Origin: Psychrobium sp051201665
GTDB lineage: Bacteria; Pseudomonadota; Gammaproteobacteria; Enterobacterales; Psychrobiaceae
DNA: 64,000 nt
NCBI RefSeq assembly: GCF_051201665.1
Contig: NZ_CP179210.1
Location: forward strand, 1,054,001 to 1,118,000
Direction: 5' to 3'
A program made the position numbers and the translations under genes. Under the pieces are notes generated by a model, which was given only the letters and a program-made list of their open reading frames with translations, ran no database searches and was not told where the DNA came from. This document shows, one piece after another, positions 26,999 through 35,057 of the stretch. Each line of letters starts with the position of its first letter. Position 1 is the stretch's first letter.

Positions 26999-27297
26999 TT
27001 ATGGGTCTCAAATAAAAATAACTGAAGGAGAAAATGTAACGCAGGCAGGTTGCACTTATTTTCAACAAGCACGCAGTATACCCAAATCTATCGGCGGTGG
27101 CGATAATTGGGAGGTCGGGGCAGTTGGTTATTTGATTAAAAAATGTAAGCTTAAATTATTAGCTAGACGTAAAGCAGGTCATAGCAAAGAAACTGAGATA
27201 TAGAATATGTTGATCTAGATATTAGATTAATAAATTACTTTAGAGTAATGAATTATTTAACTTGGAGTTAAAGGAACGTTGGAATTTTAATGAAGAT
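26999..27297. other. Intergenic region with no recognised feature
   Basis: No coding frame with a plausible start or composition and no RNA structure is seen. Any frame present overlaps the acyltransferase start and looks accidental. The part next to 27297 is the downstream flank of the tRNA-Gly cluster. Confidence 0.5.
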
Positions 27298-27373
27298 TGG
27301 AGCGACTTACGAGGTTCGAACTCGTGACCTCGACCTTGGCAAGGTCGCGCTCTACCAGCTGAGCTAAAGTCGC
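27298..27373 (-). tRNA. tRNA-Gly(GCC), copy 3 in transcription order
   Basis: A full 76-nt cloverleaf on the minus strand has acceptor arm GCGACTT pairing with AAGTCGC, discriminator T, encoded CCA, D-arm AGCTCAGCTGGTAGAGC, anticodon GCC within CTTGCCAAG, and T-arm GAGTTCGAACCTC. The mature sequence is identical to the two other copies, as far as read by eye. Confidence 0.97.
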
Positions 27374-27401
27374 ATTTGATTTTAAAATCTTTTAAGAGAT
27401 T

Positions 27402-27450
27402 TGGAGCGTCTTTCGAGGCCTTTTAACTAGTTGACCTAGATTTTAGCTTA
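27402..27450 (-). pseudogene. Decayed tRNA-Gly copy
   Basis: Between the intact copies the sequence TGGAGCGTCTTTCGAGGCC resembles the start of the others (CCA end, acceptor and part of the T-arm, as read on the plus strand) but then diverges, with no anticodon stem. The preceding spacer (AAAATCTTTTAAGA) is the same as between intact genes. This marks it as a tandem copy that has been deleted and mutated. Confidence 0.65.
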
Positions 27451-27485
27451 TCTAATAATTTATCTGAATAATCAGTTATAAATAT

Positions 27486-27561
27486 TGGAGCGACTTACGA
27501 GGTTCGAACTCGTGACCTCGACCTTGGCAAGGTCGCGCTCTACCAGCTGAGCTAAAGTCGC
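27486..27561 (-). tRNA. tRNA-Gly(GCC), copy 2
   Basis: A 76-nt tRNA with anticodon GCC and encoded CCA, apparently identical to the flanking copies. It is separated from copy 1 by a 29-bp spacer. Confidence 0.97.
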
Positions 27562-27590
27562 ATTTGATTTTTAAAATCTTTTAAGAAACT

Positions 27591-27666
27591 TGGAGCGACT
27601 TACGAGGTTCGAACTCGTGACCTCGACCTTGGCAAGGTCGCGCTCTACCAGCTGAGCTAAAGTCGC
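27591..27666 (-). tRNA. tRNA-Gly(GCC), copy 1 (promoter-proximal)
   Basis: A 76-nt tRNA with anticodon GCC and encoded CCA. It is the first gene of the cluster in the direction of transcription. The 126 bp between it and the orn gene must hold the cluster promoter, which I did not resolve. Confidence 0.97.
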
Positions 27667-27792
27667 ATTTTAATTCTTAATACTTACTTGGCTGGCTTGC
27701 TAAGTAAGTGAAGCGCATTATAGAGTGATTTGCAGACCCTGCAAGTACTTTTTAATAAAATCTTGTTAAGTGTCTAATTTTTACCTAATTGC

Positions 27793-28377
27793 TTATGCAG
27801 TAGCTGTCTCGTTGCTTTTAATAAAGTGCTGGCGGTAATATTTCAACTCTTCAATAGACTCTAAAATATCATCAAGGGCTAAGTGAGCGCCTTTCTTCTT
27901 AAAGCCTTTTAGCATTTGCGGTTCCCAGCGCTTTGCTAATTCTTTTAATGTGCTGACATCAATGCTGCGATAATGGAAATAAGCATCAAGTTGCGGCATA
28001 TGACGAACTAAAAAGCGACGGTCTTGGCCGATAGTATTCCCGCATAATGGTGAAACGCCAGCATCAACCCATGGCTCCAAGAAGGCGATAGTTTGCGCTA
28101 CTGCATCATTTTCTGACACATTACTTGCTTGTACGCGTGTCACTAGGCCTGAAGCATTGTGATGTGTGGTGTTCCATTCATCCATGGCATCTAATGCTGC
28201 TTGAGGTTGACTAATAGCGAGCACAGGGCCCTGAGCTAATACATTTAAATCACTATCAGTAACTATGGTTGCTATCTCAATGACTACATCAGTGTCAGGA
28301 TTTAAGCCCGTCATTTCTAAATCGATCCAAATGAGGTTTTGTGCACGTTGTGCTGCTGTCTGCTGATGTGGTTGCAT
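27793..28377 (-). CDS. orn: Oligoribonuclease
   Basis: The 194-residue 3'-5' exonuclease degrades 2-5 nt RNAs and linear pGpG from cyclic-di-GMP turnover. The DEDDh residues are visible in WIDLEMTGL (Asp, Glu) and KGAHLALDDI (His, Asp). The protein is slightly longer than the E. coli enzyme (181 residues) at both ends. It is divergent from rsgA, the conserved gammaproteobacterial arrangement. Confidence 0.96.
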   Translation of the reverse strand: MQPHQQTAAQRAQNLIWIDLEMTGLNPDTDVVIEIATIVTDSDLNVLAQGPVLAISQPQAALDAMDEWNTTHHNASGLVTRVQASNVSENDAVAQTIAFLEPWVDAGVSPLCGNTIGQDRRFLVRHMPQLDAYFHYRSIDVSTLKELAKRWEPQMLKGFKKKGAHLALDDILESIEELKYYRQHFIKSNETATA

Positions 28378-28527
28378 GATTGTTGTCTTGCCGTAGAAAT
28401 AAGTTAGCGTGAAGTATATCAGTAAAATACGTTATAAAGAGCATCGTGCAAGATAGATTTTATGAAATCTTCATCAATTAATAGTATGATGCGCCATTGA
28501 ATTGAAAGTCTGGAAAGAAGAACCCTT

Positions 28528-29580
28528 TTGACTAAGAAGAAAAAGCTTACCAAAGGCCAACAGCGCCGTGTGAGTTCAAACCGTAAAAAACGTTTATCAA
28601 GCGCTGATAAAAATCAGCCGCAGGTACAATGGCAAGCTGACCAATTAGGCCAGCAAGAAGATGGTTTAATTATCAGTCGTTATGGTCAACATGCTGATGT
28701 TGAGTCAACTGATGGTGAAACATTTCGTTGTAATATTCGCCGCACCGCCGGTTCATTAGTGACGGGTGATAAAGTCGTTTGGCGTCGTGGTAATGAGGTG
28801 CTGTCTGGTATCAGCGGCGTTATTGAAGCCGTTCATGAGCGCGTTAGTGAACTAACACGTCCTGATTTCTATGATGGCGTCAAAGTTGTTGCAGCCAATA
28901 TCAACCAAATCTTTATTGTCTCTTCGGTCGTTCCTGCTTTTTCAACACAAATTGTTGATCGTTATTTAGTGGCGTCGGAAGATGTTGAGATTAAACCGAT
29001 TATTGTTTTGAACAAAATTGATTTGTTAGATGATGAGGGACTCGAATTACTTGATGAGATGTTGCAGCCCTATCGCGACATTGGTTATCAAGTGGTTATG
29101 CTATCGAGCAAAAGCGGAGAGGGTGTCGATGAACTTAATTCGCTATTAAAAGACAACGTGAATATATTTGTCGGTCAGTCTGGAGTTGGTAAGTCTTCAC
29201 TTATTAATGCGTTGATGCCTGATGCTGAATTAGTGATTGGCGATGTTTCTGATAATTCAGGCCTTGGTATGCACACGACAACAACGGCAAAACTACTGCA
29301 TTTTGAAGATGGCGGTGATTTAATTGATAGCCCAGGTGTGCGTGAGTTTGGATTGTGGCATATCGATCCTGAACGTATAGCATGGTGCTTCATTGAATTT
29401 AGAGAGTTCTTAGGTGGCTGTAAATTCAGAGATTGTAAACATCAACACGATCCGGGCTGTATTTTATCGCAAGCTGTTGATGATGAAAAAATTGATAGTG
29501 AACGCTTTGATAATTATCATCGCATTCTTGATTCATTAGAAAATAACAAACCCAACCGTCATCCTGGCGGCGCTAATTAA
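28528..29580 (+). CDS. rsgA: Ribosome small-subunit-dependent GTPase RsgA
   Basis: The 350-residue circularly permuted GTPase matures the 30S subunit. An N-terminal basic tail and OB domain precede the GTPase motifs in the permuted order: NKID (G4), GQSGVGKSSL (G1), DSPGV (G3). A C-terminal zinc knuckle follows (Cys-rich CKFRDCKHQHDPGC). The start is TTG 28528, since the conserved KKLTKGQQRR leader begins there and no in-frame ATG precedes it. GAAAGAAG lies upstream. It is followed 10 bp later by psd. Confidence 0.95.
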   Translation: MTKKKKLTKGQQRRVSSNRKKRLSSADKNQPQVQWQADQLGQQEDGLIISRYGQHADVESTDGETFRCNIRRTAGSLVTGDKVVWRRGNEVLSGISGVIEAVHERVSELTRPDFYDGVKVVAANINQIFIVSSVVPAFSTQIVDRYLVASEDVEIKPIIVLNKIDLLDDEGLELLDEMLQPYRDIGYQVVMLSSKSGEGVDELNSLLKDNVNIFVGQSGVGKSSLINALMPDAELVIGDVSDNSGLGMHTTTTAKLLHFEDGGDLIDSPGVREFGLWHIDPERIAWCFIEFREFLGGCKFRDCKHQHDPGCILSQAVDDEKIDSERFDNYHRILDSLENNKPNRHPGGAN

Positions 29581-29590
29581 GGAATTATTT

Positions 29591-30454
29591 GTGAGTGTTT
29601 TAGATAGATTTAAAATTTTTGGTCAATACGTTTTACCAAAACACGCCATTTCACGCATTATGGGACGCTTTGCTGCCTCTGAAAGTGGTAGTGCAACGAC
29701 CTCATTTATTAAATGGTTTATTAAGCAATACAAAATCGACATGAGTGAAGCGCTGCATGAAGATCCTGAGCACTTTAAAACGTTTAACGAGTTTTTCACG
29801 CGTGAACTTAAGGAAGGGTTGCGTCCAATTAGCGAAACTGATCTTGTATTGCCGGTAGATGGTTGTGTATCACAGCAAGGGCCGATGACAGCAGGTCGTA
29901 TCATTCAAGCTAAAGGTCATGATTACTCTGCGTTTACACTGTTAGGCGGTGATAAAAACCGTGCTAAGCCGTTTGCTAATGGTCACTTTTCAACAATCTA
30001 TTTGGCGCCAAAAGATTATCACCGCATTCACATGCCAATGGACGCCACCTTACGTGAAATGGTTTATGTACCGGGTGATTTATTTTCGGTTAATCCGTTA
30101 ACTGCGCAAAATGTACCGGGTCTATTTGCCCGTAATGAGCGTGTTGCTGCAATTTTTGATACTGAGCACGGCCCAATGGCCATGGTGTTAGTTGGCGCAA
30201 CTATCGTGGCAAGTATTGAAACTACTTGGCACGGCACTGTGACTCCACCTTGTGGTCAACTTGATAGCTGGGAGTATCCAGCAGATGGCGACAATGCTAT
30301 TACCTTCAAAAAAGGTGACGAGATGGGCCGCTTTAAGCTTGGTTCAACCGTTGTTATGTTATTTGGTGATGAGATGCTTAGTCATTTCGAAGAAGGCCTA
30401 GAAACTGGCACAGTGACACGTCTAGGTCAGCCAATGGCACATCTTAATCAATAA
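29591..30454 (+). CDS. psd: Phosphatidylserine decarboxylase proenzyme
   Basis: The 287-residue inner-membrane enzyme converts phosphatidylserine to phosphatidylethanolamine. It self-cleaves at the conserved LGST motif near residue 254 (FKLGSTVVML), giving a pyruvoyl-bearing alpha chain. The start codon is GTG, with an AAGGAATT ribosome site. It sits in an rsgA-psd-exporter run. The ATG of the next gene overlaps its stop. Confidence 0.96.
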   Translation: MSVLDRFKIFGQYVLPKHAISRIMGRFAASESGSATTSFIKWFIKQYKIDMSEALHEDPEHFKTFNEFFTRELKEGLRPISETDLVLPVDGCVSQQGPMTAGRIIQAKGHDYSAFTLLGGDKNRAKPFANGHFSTIYLAPKDYHRIHMPMDATLREMVYVPGDLFSVNPLTAQNVPGLFARNERVAAIFDTEHGPMAMVLVGATIVASIETTWHGTVTPPCGQLDSWEYPADGDNAITFKKGDEMGRFKLGSTVVMLFGDEMLSHFEEGLETGTVTRLGQPMAHLNQ

Positions 30455-31341
30455 TGCAGGAGCAGACTAAAAGTCTATTCCAGCTCCATTTTGCCGTATT
30501 ACTGTTTGGTGGTACGGCATTATTTTCACACCTATTGCCGTGGTCTGCGGTTGATATTACGTTGTTTAGAACAGCAATTGCCGCTGTTGCTTTGGCGCTC
30601 ATTATTAAATTTCAAGGGGATGCAATCGCCCTGAAATCAAGACGTGATTATCTTGTCGCACTAGTATTAGGTATTAGCGTTGGCTTACATTGGGTGACTT
30701 ATTTTTATGCAATGCAACTCGCTGGGGTTGCCGTCGGTATGTTGTCTTTCTTTTGCTACCCCGTCGTTACCGTCTTTCTAGAACCTCTTTTTTCAAAAAC
30801 ACGCCCTCATCGTCGAGACATTGCCTGTGCAATGCTAGTTTTTATTGGCGTTTATTTGCTAGTGCCTGAACTGACGTTGCAAAATGAAACGACATTGGGA
30901 GTCATCATTGGTGTCATATCAGGCATCTTGTTTGCAATCCGAAACGTACTGCATAAGCGTTATTTTAGCCATTATAAAGGTACGCAAGCGATGTTCTATC
31001 AAACGGGTGTCGTCGCGTTGATGTTATTGCCGTTTATGGAATTTAACCCGTTAAATATGACGGGATTTTTGGGCGACGGCGAGTTGGGTGAATTTGGCTT
31101 GTTATTATTACTGAGCCTTGTTTTTACCGCTGCGCCTCATTCATTTTTGGCAAATTGTTTTAAGCATTTATCTGCAAAAACTGCCGGTTTAATATCCTGT
31201 ATGCAACCCGTTTATGGTGTTGTTCTTGCAACAATAGTGTTGGGGCAGTGGTCTGAATTGATGGTGTATATTGGCGGATTTTTAATAGTCATTGCTGCCG
31301 TAACCGAAACGGTTTTAGTCACGAGGAATCGTCATGGATGA
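30454..31341 (+). CDS. DMT/EamA-family transporter
   Basis: The 295-residue protein has ten predicted membrane helices in two EamA repeats (roughly residues 8-135 and 150-290), the standard length for the family. The first repeat shows WVTYFYAMQLAGVAVGML, a conserved family pattern. The substrate is unknown (metabolite or amino-acid efflux). It is translationally coupled to psd by a 1-base overlap. Confidence 0.85.
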   Translation: MQEQTKSLFQLHFAVLLFGGTALFSHLLPWSAVDITLFRTAIAAVALALIIKFQGDAIALKSRRDYLVALVLGISVGLHWVTYFYAMQLAGVAVGMLSFFCYPVVTVFLEPLFSKTRPHRRDIACAMLVFIGVYLLVPELTLQNETTLGVIIGVISGILFAIRNVLHKRYFSHYKGTQAMFYQTGVVALMLLPFMEFNPLNMTGFLGDGELGEFGLLLLLSLVFTAAPHSFLANCFKHLSAKTAGLISCMQPVYGVVLATIVLGQWSELMVYIGGFLIVIAAVTETVLVTRNRHG

Positions 31342-31696
31342 GTTAAAGTCACGTTTAATTAAACAAGAAGGCATGCTTGTATCACCAACTACACGGCATA
31401 ATGTCGAGGTGATTAAGCAACTTATCGATAAAGAATTTATTGAGGTTGGTGCAAGTGGCAGACGATTTGGCTACGACGACGTTATCAAACGATTACCTAT
31501 TGAGTCTCCAATGCGCTGCCTACAAAGCGATTTTGAATGTCGTTTGTTAGCACCATCAATTGCTCAGCTTTGTTATCACGCTATTATTTATACCAACAAC
31601 GGTGAGCTTCACTCTCGGCGCACCTCTGTTTGGCGGCTTGAACACATTTCAATGCAATGGAAAATGCTTTATCATCAAGGAACTAGTCTAACTTGA
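31334..31696 (+). CDS. DUF4440-like (NTF2-fold) protein
   Basis: The 120-residue protein reads as a SnoaL/NTF2-like single domain: N-terminal helix, FIEVGASGRRFGYDDVIKRL and C-terminal beta strands ending WRLEHISMQWKMLYHQGT, typical for DUF4440. Function is unknown. It overlaps the DMT gene by 8 bp, so it is the last gene of the rsgA-psd operon. The insertion sequence begins about 40 bp after its stop. Confidence 0.7.
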   Translation: MDELKSRLIKQEGMLVSPTTRHNVEVIKQLIDKEFIEVGASGRRFGYDDVIKRLPIESPMRCLQSDFECRLLAPSIAQLCYHAIIYTNNGELHSRRTSVWRLEHISMQWKMLYHQGTSLT

Positions 31697-31737
31697 GTTG
31701 CATTTAGTGTATGGTTATGAAATAAACCGCCACTAAA

Positions 31738-33032
31738 GAGGGCGTTCAACATTCTGTGTCAGGCTTAATTTTCTAAATATCAATGACGCTATCTAAACGT
31801 CCCTCAAAATATATCGCCAACTGAGAAACACACAAGCTCCAGTTATGGATTGGCATCGTCCATTTCTCAGAAGCATTCAATATGCCAGCATACAACAGCT
31901 TCAACAAGCTATTTTCGTTCGGGAATGCGCCTTTTGTCTTCGTTAACTTTCTAAACTGACGATGAACCGCCTCAACGGCGTTCGTGGTATATATCACCTT
32001 CCTGATGTGCTCAGGGTACTTAAAATAGTGAGATAGATTGTGCCACTTCCTGCGCCAGGAATTAATAACCAGCGGATATTTTTCGCCCCACTTCTCTTCT
32101 AGTTTATCGAGTGCTAATTCAGCTGCTTCCTTTGTGGGTGCACGATAGACAGGTTTTAAATCGGCCATAAAGGCTTTCTGATTTTTAGACGCGACGTACT
32201 TAAGTGAGTTTCGAATTTGATGAATGATACAAAGCTGTGTTTCTGTCTCAGGAAAGATAGCTGCTATGGCTTCAGGAAAGCCGGTTAGCCCATCTACGCA
32301 GGCAATAAGAATATCTTTAACACCGCGATTATTAAGGTCGGTCAGCACTGAAAGCCAATAATTAGCCCCTTCGTTTTCTGATAAATGCAACCCTAATATC
32401 TCTTTTTTACCCTGCATATTAAGTGCTAATAACGTGTAGACAGCTTTGCTGATGTAGCGACCGTTTTCTTTGACCTTATAATGAATAGCATCGAGCCAAA
32501 CAATTGGGTAATGGCTATCTAATGGCCTTTGTTGCCATGCTTTAAGCTCAGGAATAAGCTTGTCAGTGACTGCGCTAATCGTTCCTGTGGCCACGTTAAT
32601 ACCGTACATCTCCTCTACATGTGCATTGATATCACGATAACTCATTCCCAAGCTAAACATCGAGAGTATTTTGCGATCGATTTCATCTGATAGTGAGGTT
32701 TGATTTTTCTTCACTAATTGAGGTTCAAATGTTCCATTGCGGTCTCGCGGAGTGTCGAGTTCAAAATTACCAGACGGGTGTTTGATGTTTTTACTTGTTC
32801 TGCCATTCTTTCTATTAGATTGATTATCGTTGGCTAAGTGGTGCTCTAGTTCGGCATTAAGAGCCGCTTCGGTTAATTGCTTAATCAAAGGGCCTAAGAT
32901 GCCATCTTTACCAGTGAGGCTTTTACCAGCTTGCAAATCTGTTAATGCTTGCTCAAAATCAAAAGAGTTAGTCATGTGTCATTCCTGTTTTATTATATTC
33001 TACTGAAATGACACAGAATTATGAACACTCCC
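31738..33032 (-). mobile_element. Complete IS256-family insertion sequence
   Basis: The element is 1295 bp. Its ends GAGGGCGTTCAACATTCTG and the complement of the right end (GGGAGTGTTCATAATTCTG) form imperfect inverted repeats that both continue TGTCA. The 8-bp sequence CCACTAAA is repeated on both sides (31730-31737 and 33033-33040), the canonical IS256 target duplication. Its intact transposase and exact duplication point to recent insertion. It lies between the DUF4440-like gene and a chemoreceptor pseudogene. Confidence 0.95.
31773..32975 (-). CDS. IS256-family transposase
   Basis: The 400-residue mutator-type transposase is full length. The DDE residues are visible as DAIH (first Asp), CVDGL (second Asp) and TTNAVEA (Glu), with the family CIIHQIRNS segment between. 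It catalyses excision and integration of its own element. It occupies nearly all the IS and appears intact, so the element may still be mobile. Confidence 0.95.
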   Translation of the reverse strand: MTNSFDFEQALTDLQAGKSLTGKDGILGPLIKQLTEAALNAELEHHLANDNQSNRKNGRTSKNIKHPSGNFELDTPRDRNGTFEPQLVKKNQTSLSDEIDRKILSMFSLGMSYRDINAHVEEMYGINVATGTISAVTDKLIPELKAWQQRPLDSHYPIVWLDAIHYKVKENGRYISKAVYTLLALNMQGKKEILGLHLSENEGANYWLSVLTDLNNRGVKDILIACVDGLTGFPEAIAAIFPETETQLCIIHQIRNSLKYVASKNQKAFMADLKPVYRAPTKEAAELALDKLEEKWGEKYPLVINSWRRKWHNLSHYFKYPEHIRKVIYTTNAVEAVHRQFRKLTKTKGAFPNENSLLKLLYAGILNASEKWTMPIHNWSLCVSQLAIYFEGRLDSVIDI

Positions 33033-33085
33033 CCACTAAACTTAAGGAGGTATTTTTAATTTTAATTTGCCACTTTGGAGTTGCT

Positions 33086-34552
33086 ATGAATAACTTTAAA
33101 AAATTGTTTTCCTACCTAATTATTATCCTTTTTATAGAATCAGTCGCTTTTTCGTTTATTTATAACAGCTACTTGTCATTAATCCTTATCAGATTGCCAA
33201 CAGCGCTAGTGGCGTTGTTTATGCTCAATCAACAACCTGACTCTGCTTTAACACGTCACACTATTGCATTAGCTACAATGGTGTTTGCGTGCTTACATAT
33301 CCATCAATTAAACGGCCTTATTGAAATCCATTTTGAGTTGTTTATTTTACTCGCGTTTTTAATTGTGCTGCATGATTGGCGAATTTATATTTCTACTTTG
33401 GTACTCGTCGGTGCACATCACATGTCATTTTATTTTATGCAAACGAGTGATGTTGGCGTATATGTGTTCAGTGAAGATCGTTTAGTTTTTAGCAACGTGC
33501 TGATTCACGCTGTATATTTTGGGGTGGAGTGTTTAGTCGCAGGTTATATTGCTAAAACGCTTAATGATGAGCGAGTCATTGGGCAGCAGCTTTCTCAGGC
33601 CACACGTACTATTACTGGTGATGCCAATGCTATCGATTTAAGTGTGCGTGTTGACGATAATGACAACCCGTTATTAAAAGACTTTAATGGCTTATTATCG
33701 ACATTAGATAATGTCATTAGTGATATCAAGCAACAATCCTTGCTGTTTTCTAACGATGCTTAAAATTTAGTCGTTGCTCGTAGTGAATTACAAAGTTCTT
33801 CTGACATAAAGCAAGACCAAACAAATGCTATCGCTGCTTCTGCAGAAGAAATGGCGGTGACTGTAACATCTATTGCGCGAGATACAGGTGAACTTAGTGA
33901 GTCTGTTGAAACGGCGAACAGTAAGACGATTGCAGCAAATGAGAAAATCCTTAATGTTCATGATAAAAACAATCAATTAGCGAGTCTTCTACGTCAAACT
34001 GGCGACGATATTTCTGAGCTTGCAAGCTCCAGCGCGAGTATTTCTAATGTGCTATCAGAAATTACCGGCATTGCAGAGCAAACTAATCTATTGGCGTTAA
34101 ATGCGGCGATTGAAGCAGCACGTGCAGGTGAACAGGGCCGTGGATTTGCTGTGGTTGCTGATGAGGTAAGGGCACTGGCTAATCGCACCAAAGAAAGTAC
34201 CAATAAAGTTGATGAAACCTTAGCTCGGTTAGAAAACTATTCTCAACGCTCAACACAGTCAATGGCCAGTTCAATTGAGGTTGTTGAAGAAATATTAACT
34301 ATTGTCGAACAAGCAAAATCTTATGTTGAAGAGGCGTCTCAACTCGTCTCTGAGTCGAGTGGCCTTGCTATCAATGTGGCTAGTGCTGTTGAGGAGCAGT
34401 CAGTTACGACGCAAGAAATTGCTAATAGCTCTGAGAATTTACGACAATCGGTTCAGGAAGATATCAATAAAGTGAGCGTTGTATCAGAAGCCGCTGACAG
34501 TATTGATGCTTCTGTGACTAAGATGAGTGCGAGAATTGCCAACTTCAAGTAA
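33086..34552 (+). pseudogene. Methyl-accepting chemotaxis protein with in-frame stop
   Basis: From ATG 33086 (ribosome site GGAG) a membrane-rich sensor region of about five to six helices (residues 1-190) and a linker run to a TAA at 33761-33763. The same frame continues without a gap into a signalling domain with the conserved tip EQTNLLALNAAIEAARAGEQG and methylation helices, ending at 34552. One nonsense codon therefore splits an otherwise intact receptor of about 488 residues. Unless the stop is read through, only a truncated sensor is made. The upstream IS256 insertion (54 bp before the start) may also have removed its promoter. Confidence 0.85.
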
Positions 34553-35057
34553 CAAACTAGCGCCGTATTATTATTGGATAGTCGGCGTGTGGTTGATTTG
34601 GGTTATTATTGGCTTTGCTTATTTAGTCAACCAGCGATTGGTTCAATTTGATCCAACCCATCAATTACTTAATGTACCTGAACAACAATTGGTTGCTCAG
34701 GTGCAGCAAGAAAATAATAAATTACCGCGAATTTATCACCTCGTGGACGACAGTTGCCACTGTACGTCGCTATTAGAAGAACATCGTGAACAGATCAATA
34801 AGATTGCCACTGAAGATGGTTTCAAGGTTGTTGATCTTGATGTTAGTGACAGCAAAATTGCCCCGTTAATTCCGGCAACGCCCGCCATTGTTATTGTTGG
34901 TGAAAATACACAGCTGTTATATGTAGGCCCTTATGCGACAGGGCTTGATTGTTCAGCCGATAATAGTTTAGTCGATGTCGTGTTGAATAATTATCGCCAA
35001 GGATTTGCAGCGCCAACCGTTATTGATGACGCCAATGGGTGTTATTGCAGCCGTTAG
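34527..35057 (+). CDS. Small membrane-anchored thiol protein (DUF6436-like)
   Basis: The 176-residue protein has one N-terminal membrane helix (residues 14-35) and a soluble thioredoxin-like domain with an early CHC motif (DDSCHCTSLLEEH) and a terminal GCYCSR. The cis-proline-like segment PATPAIVIVG supports a thioredoxin fold. It resembles proteins annotated DUF6436. It starts inside the end of the chemoreceptor frame (26-bp overlap) and its end overlaps the convergent mrcB gene by 4 bp. The function is inferred to be redox, not proven. Confidence 0.65.
   Translation: MRELPTSSNKLAPYYYWIVGVWLIWVIIGFAYLVNQRLVQFDPTHQLLNVPEQQLVAQVQQENNKLPRIYHLVDDSCHCTSLLEEHREQINKIATEDGFKVVDLDVSDSKIAPLIPATPAIVIVGENTQLLYVGPYATGLDCSADNSLVDVVLNNYRQGFAAPTVIDDANGCYCSR

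Noticed and set aside
26937..27203. 88-codon plus-strand frame
   Set aside because: It starts inside the acyltransferase gene on the opposite strand and has no family match or ribosome site.
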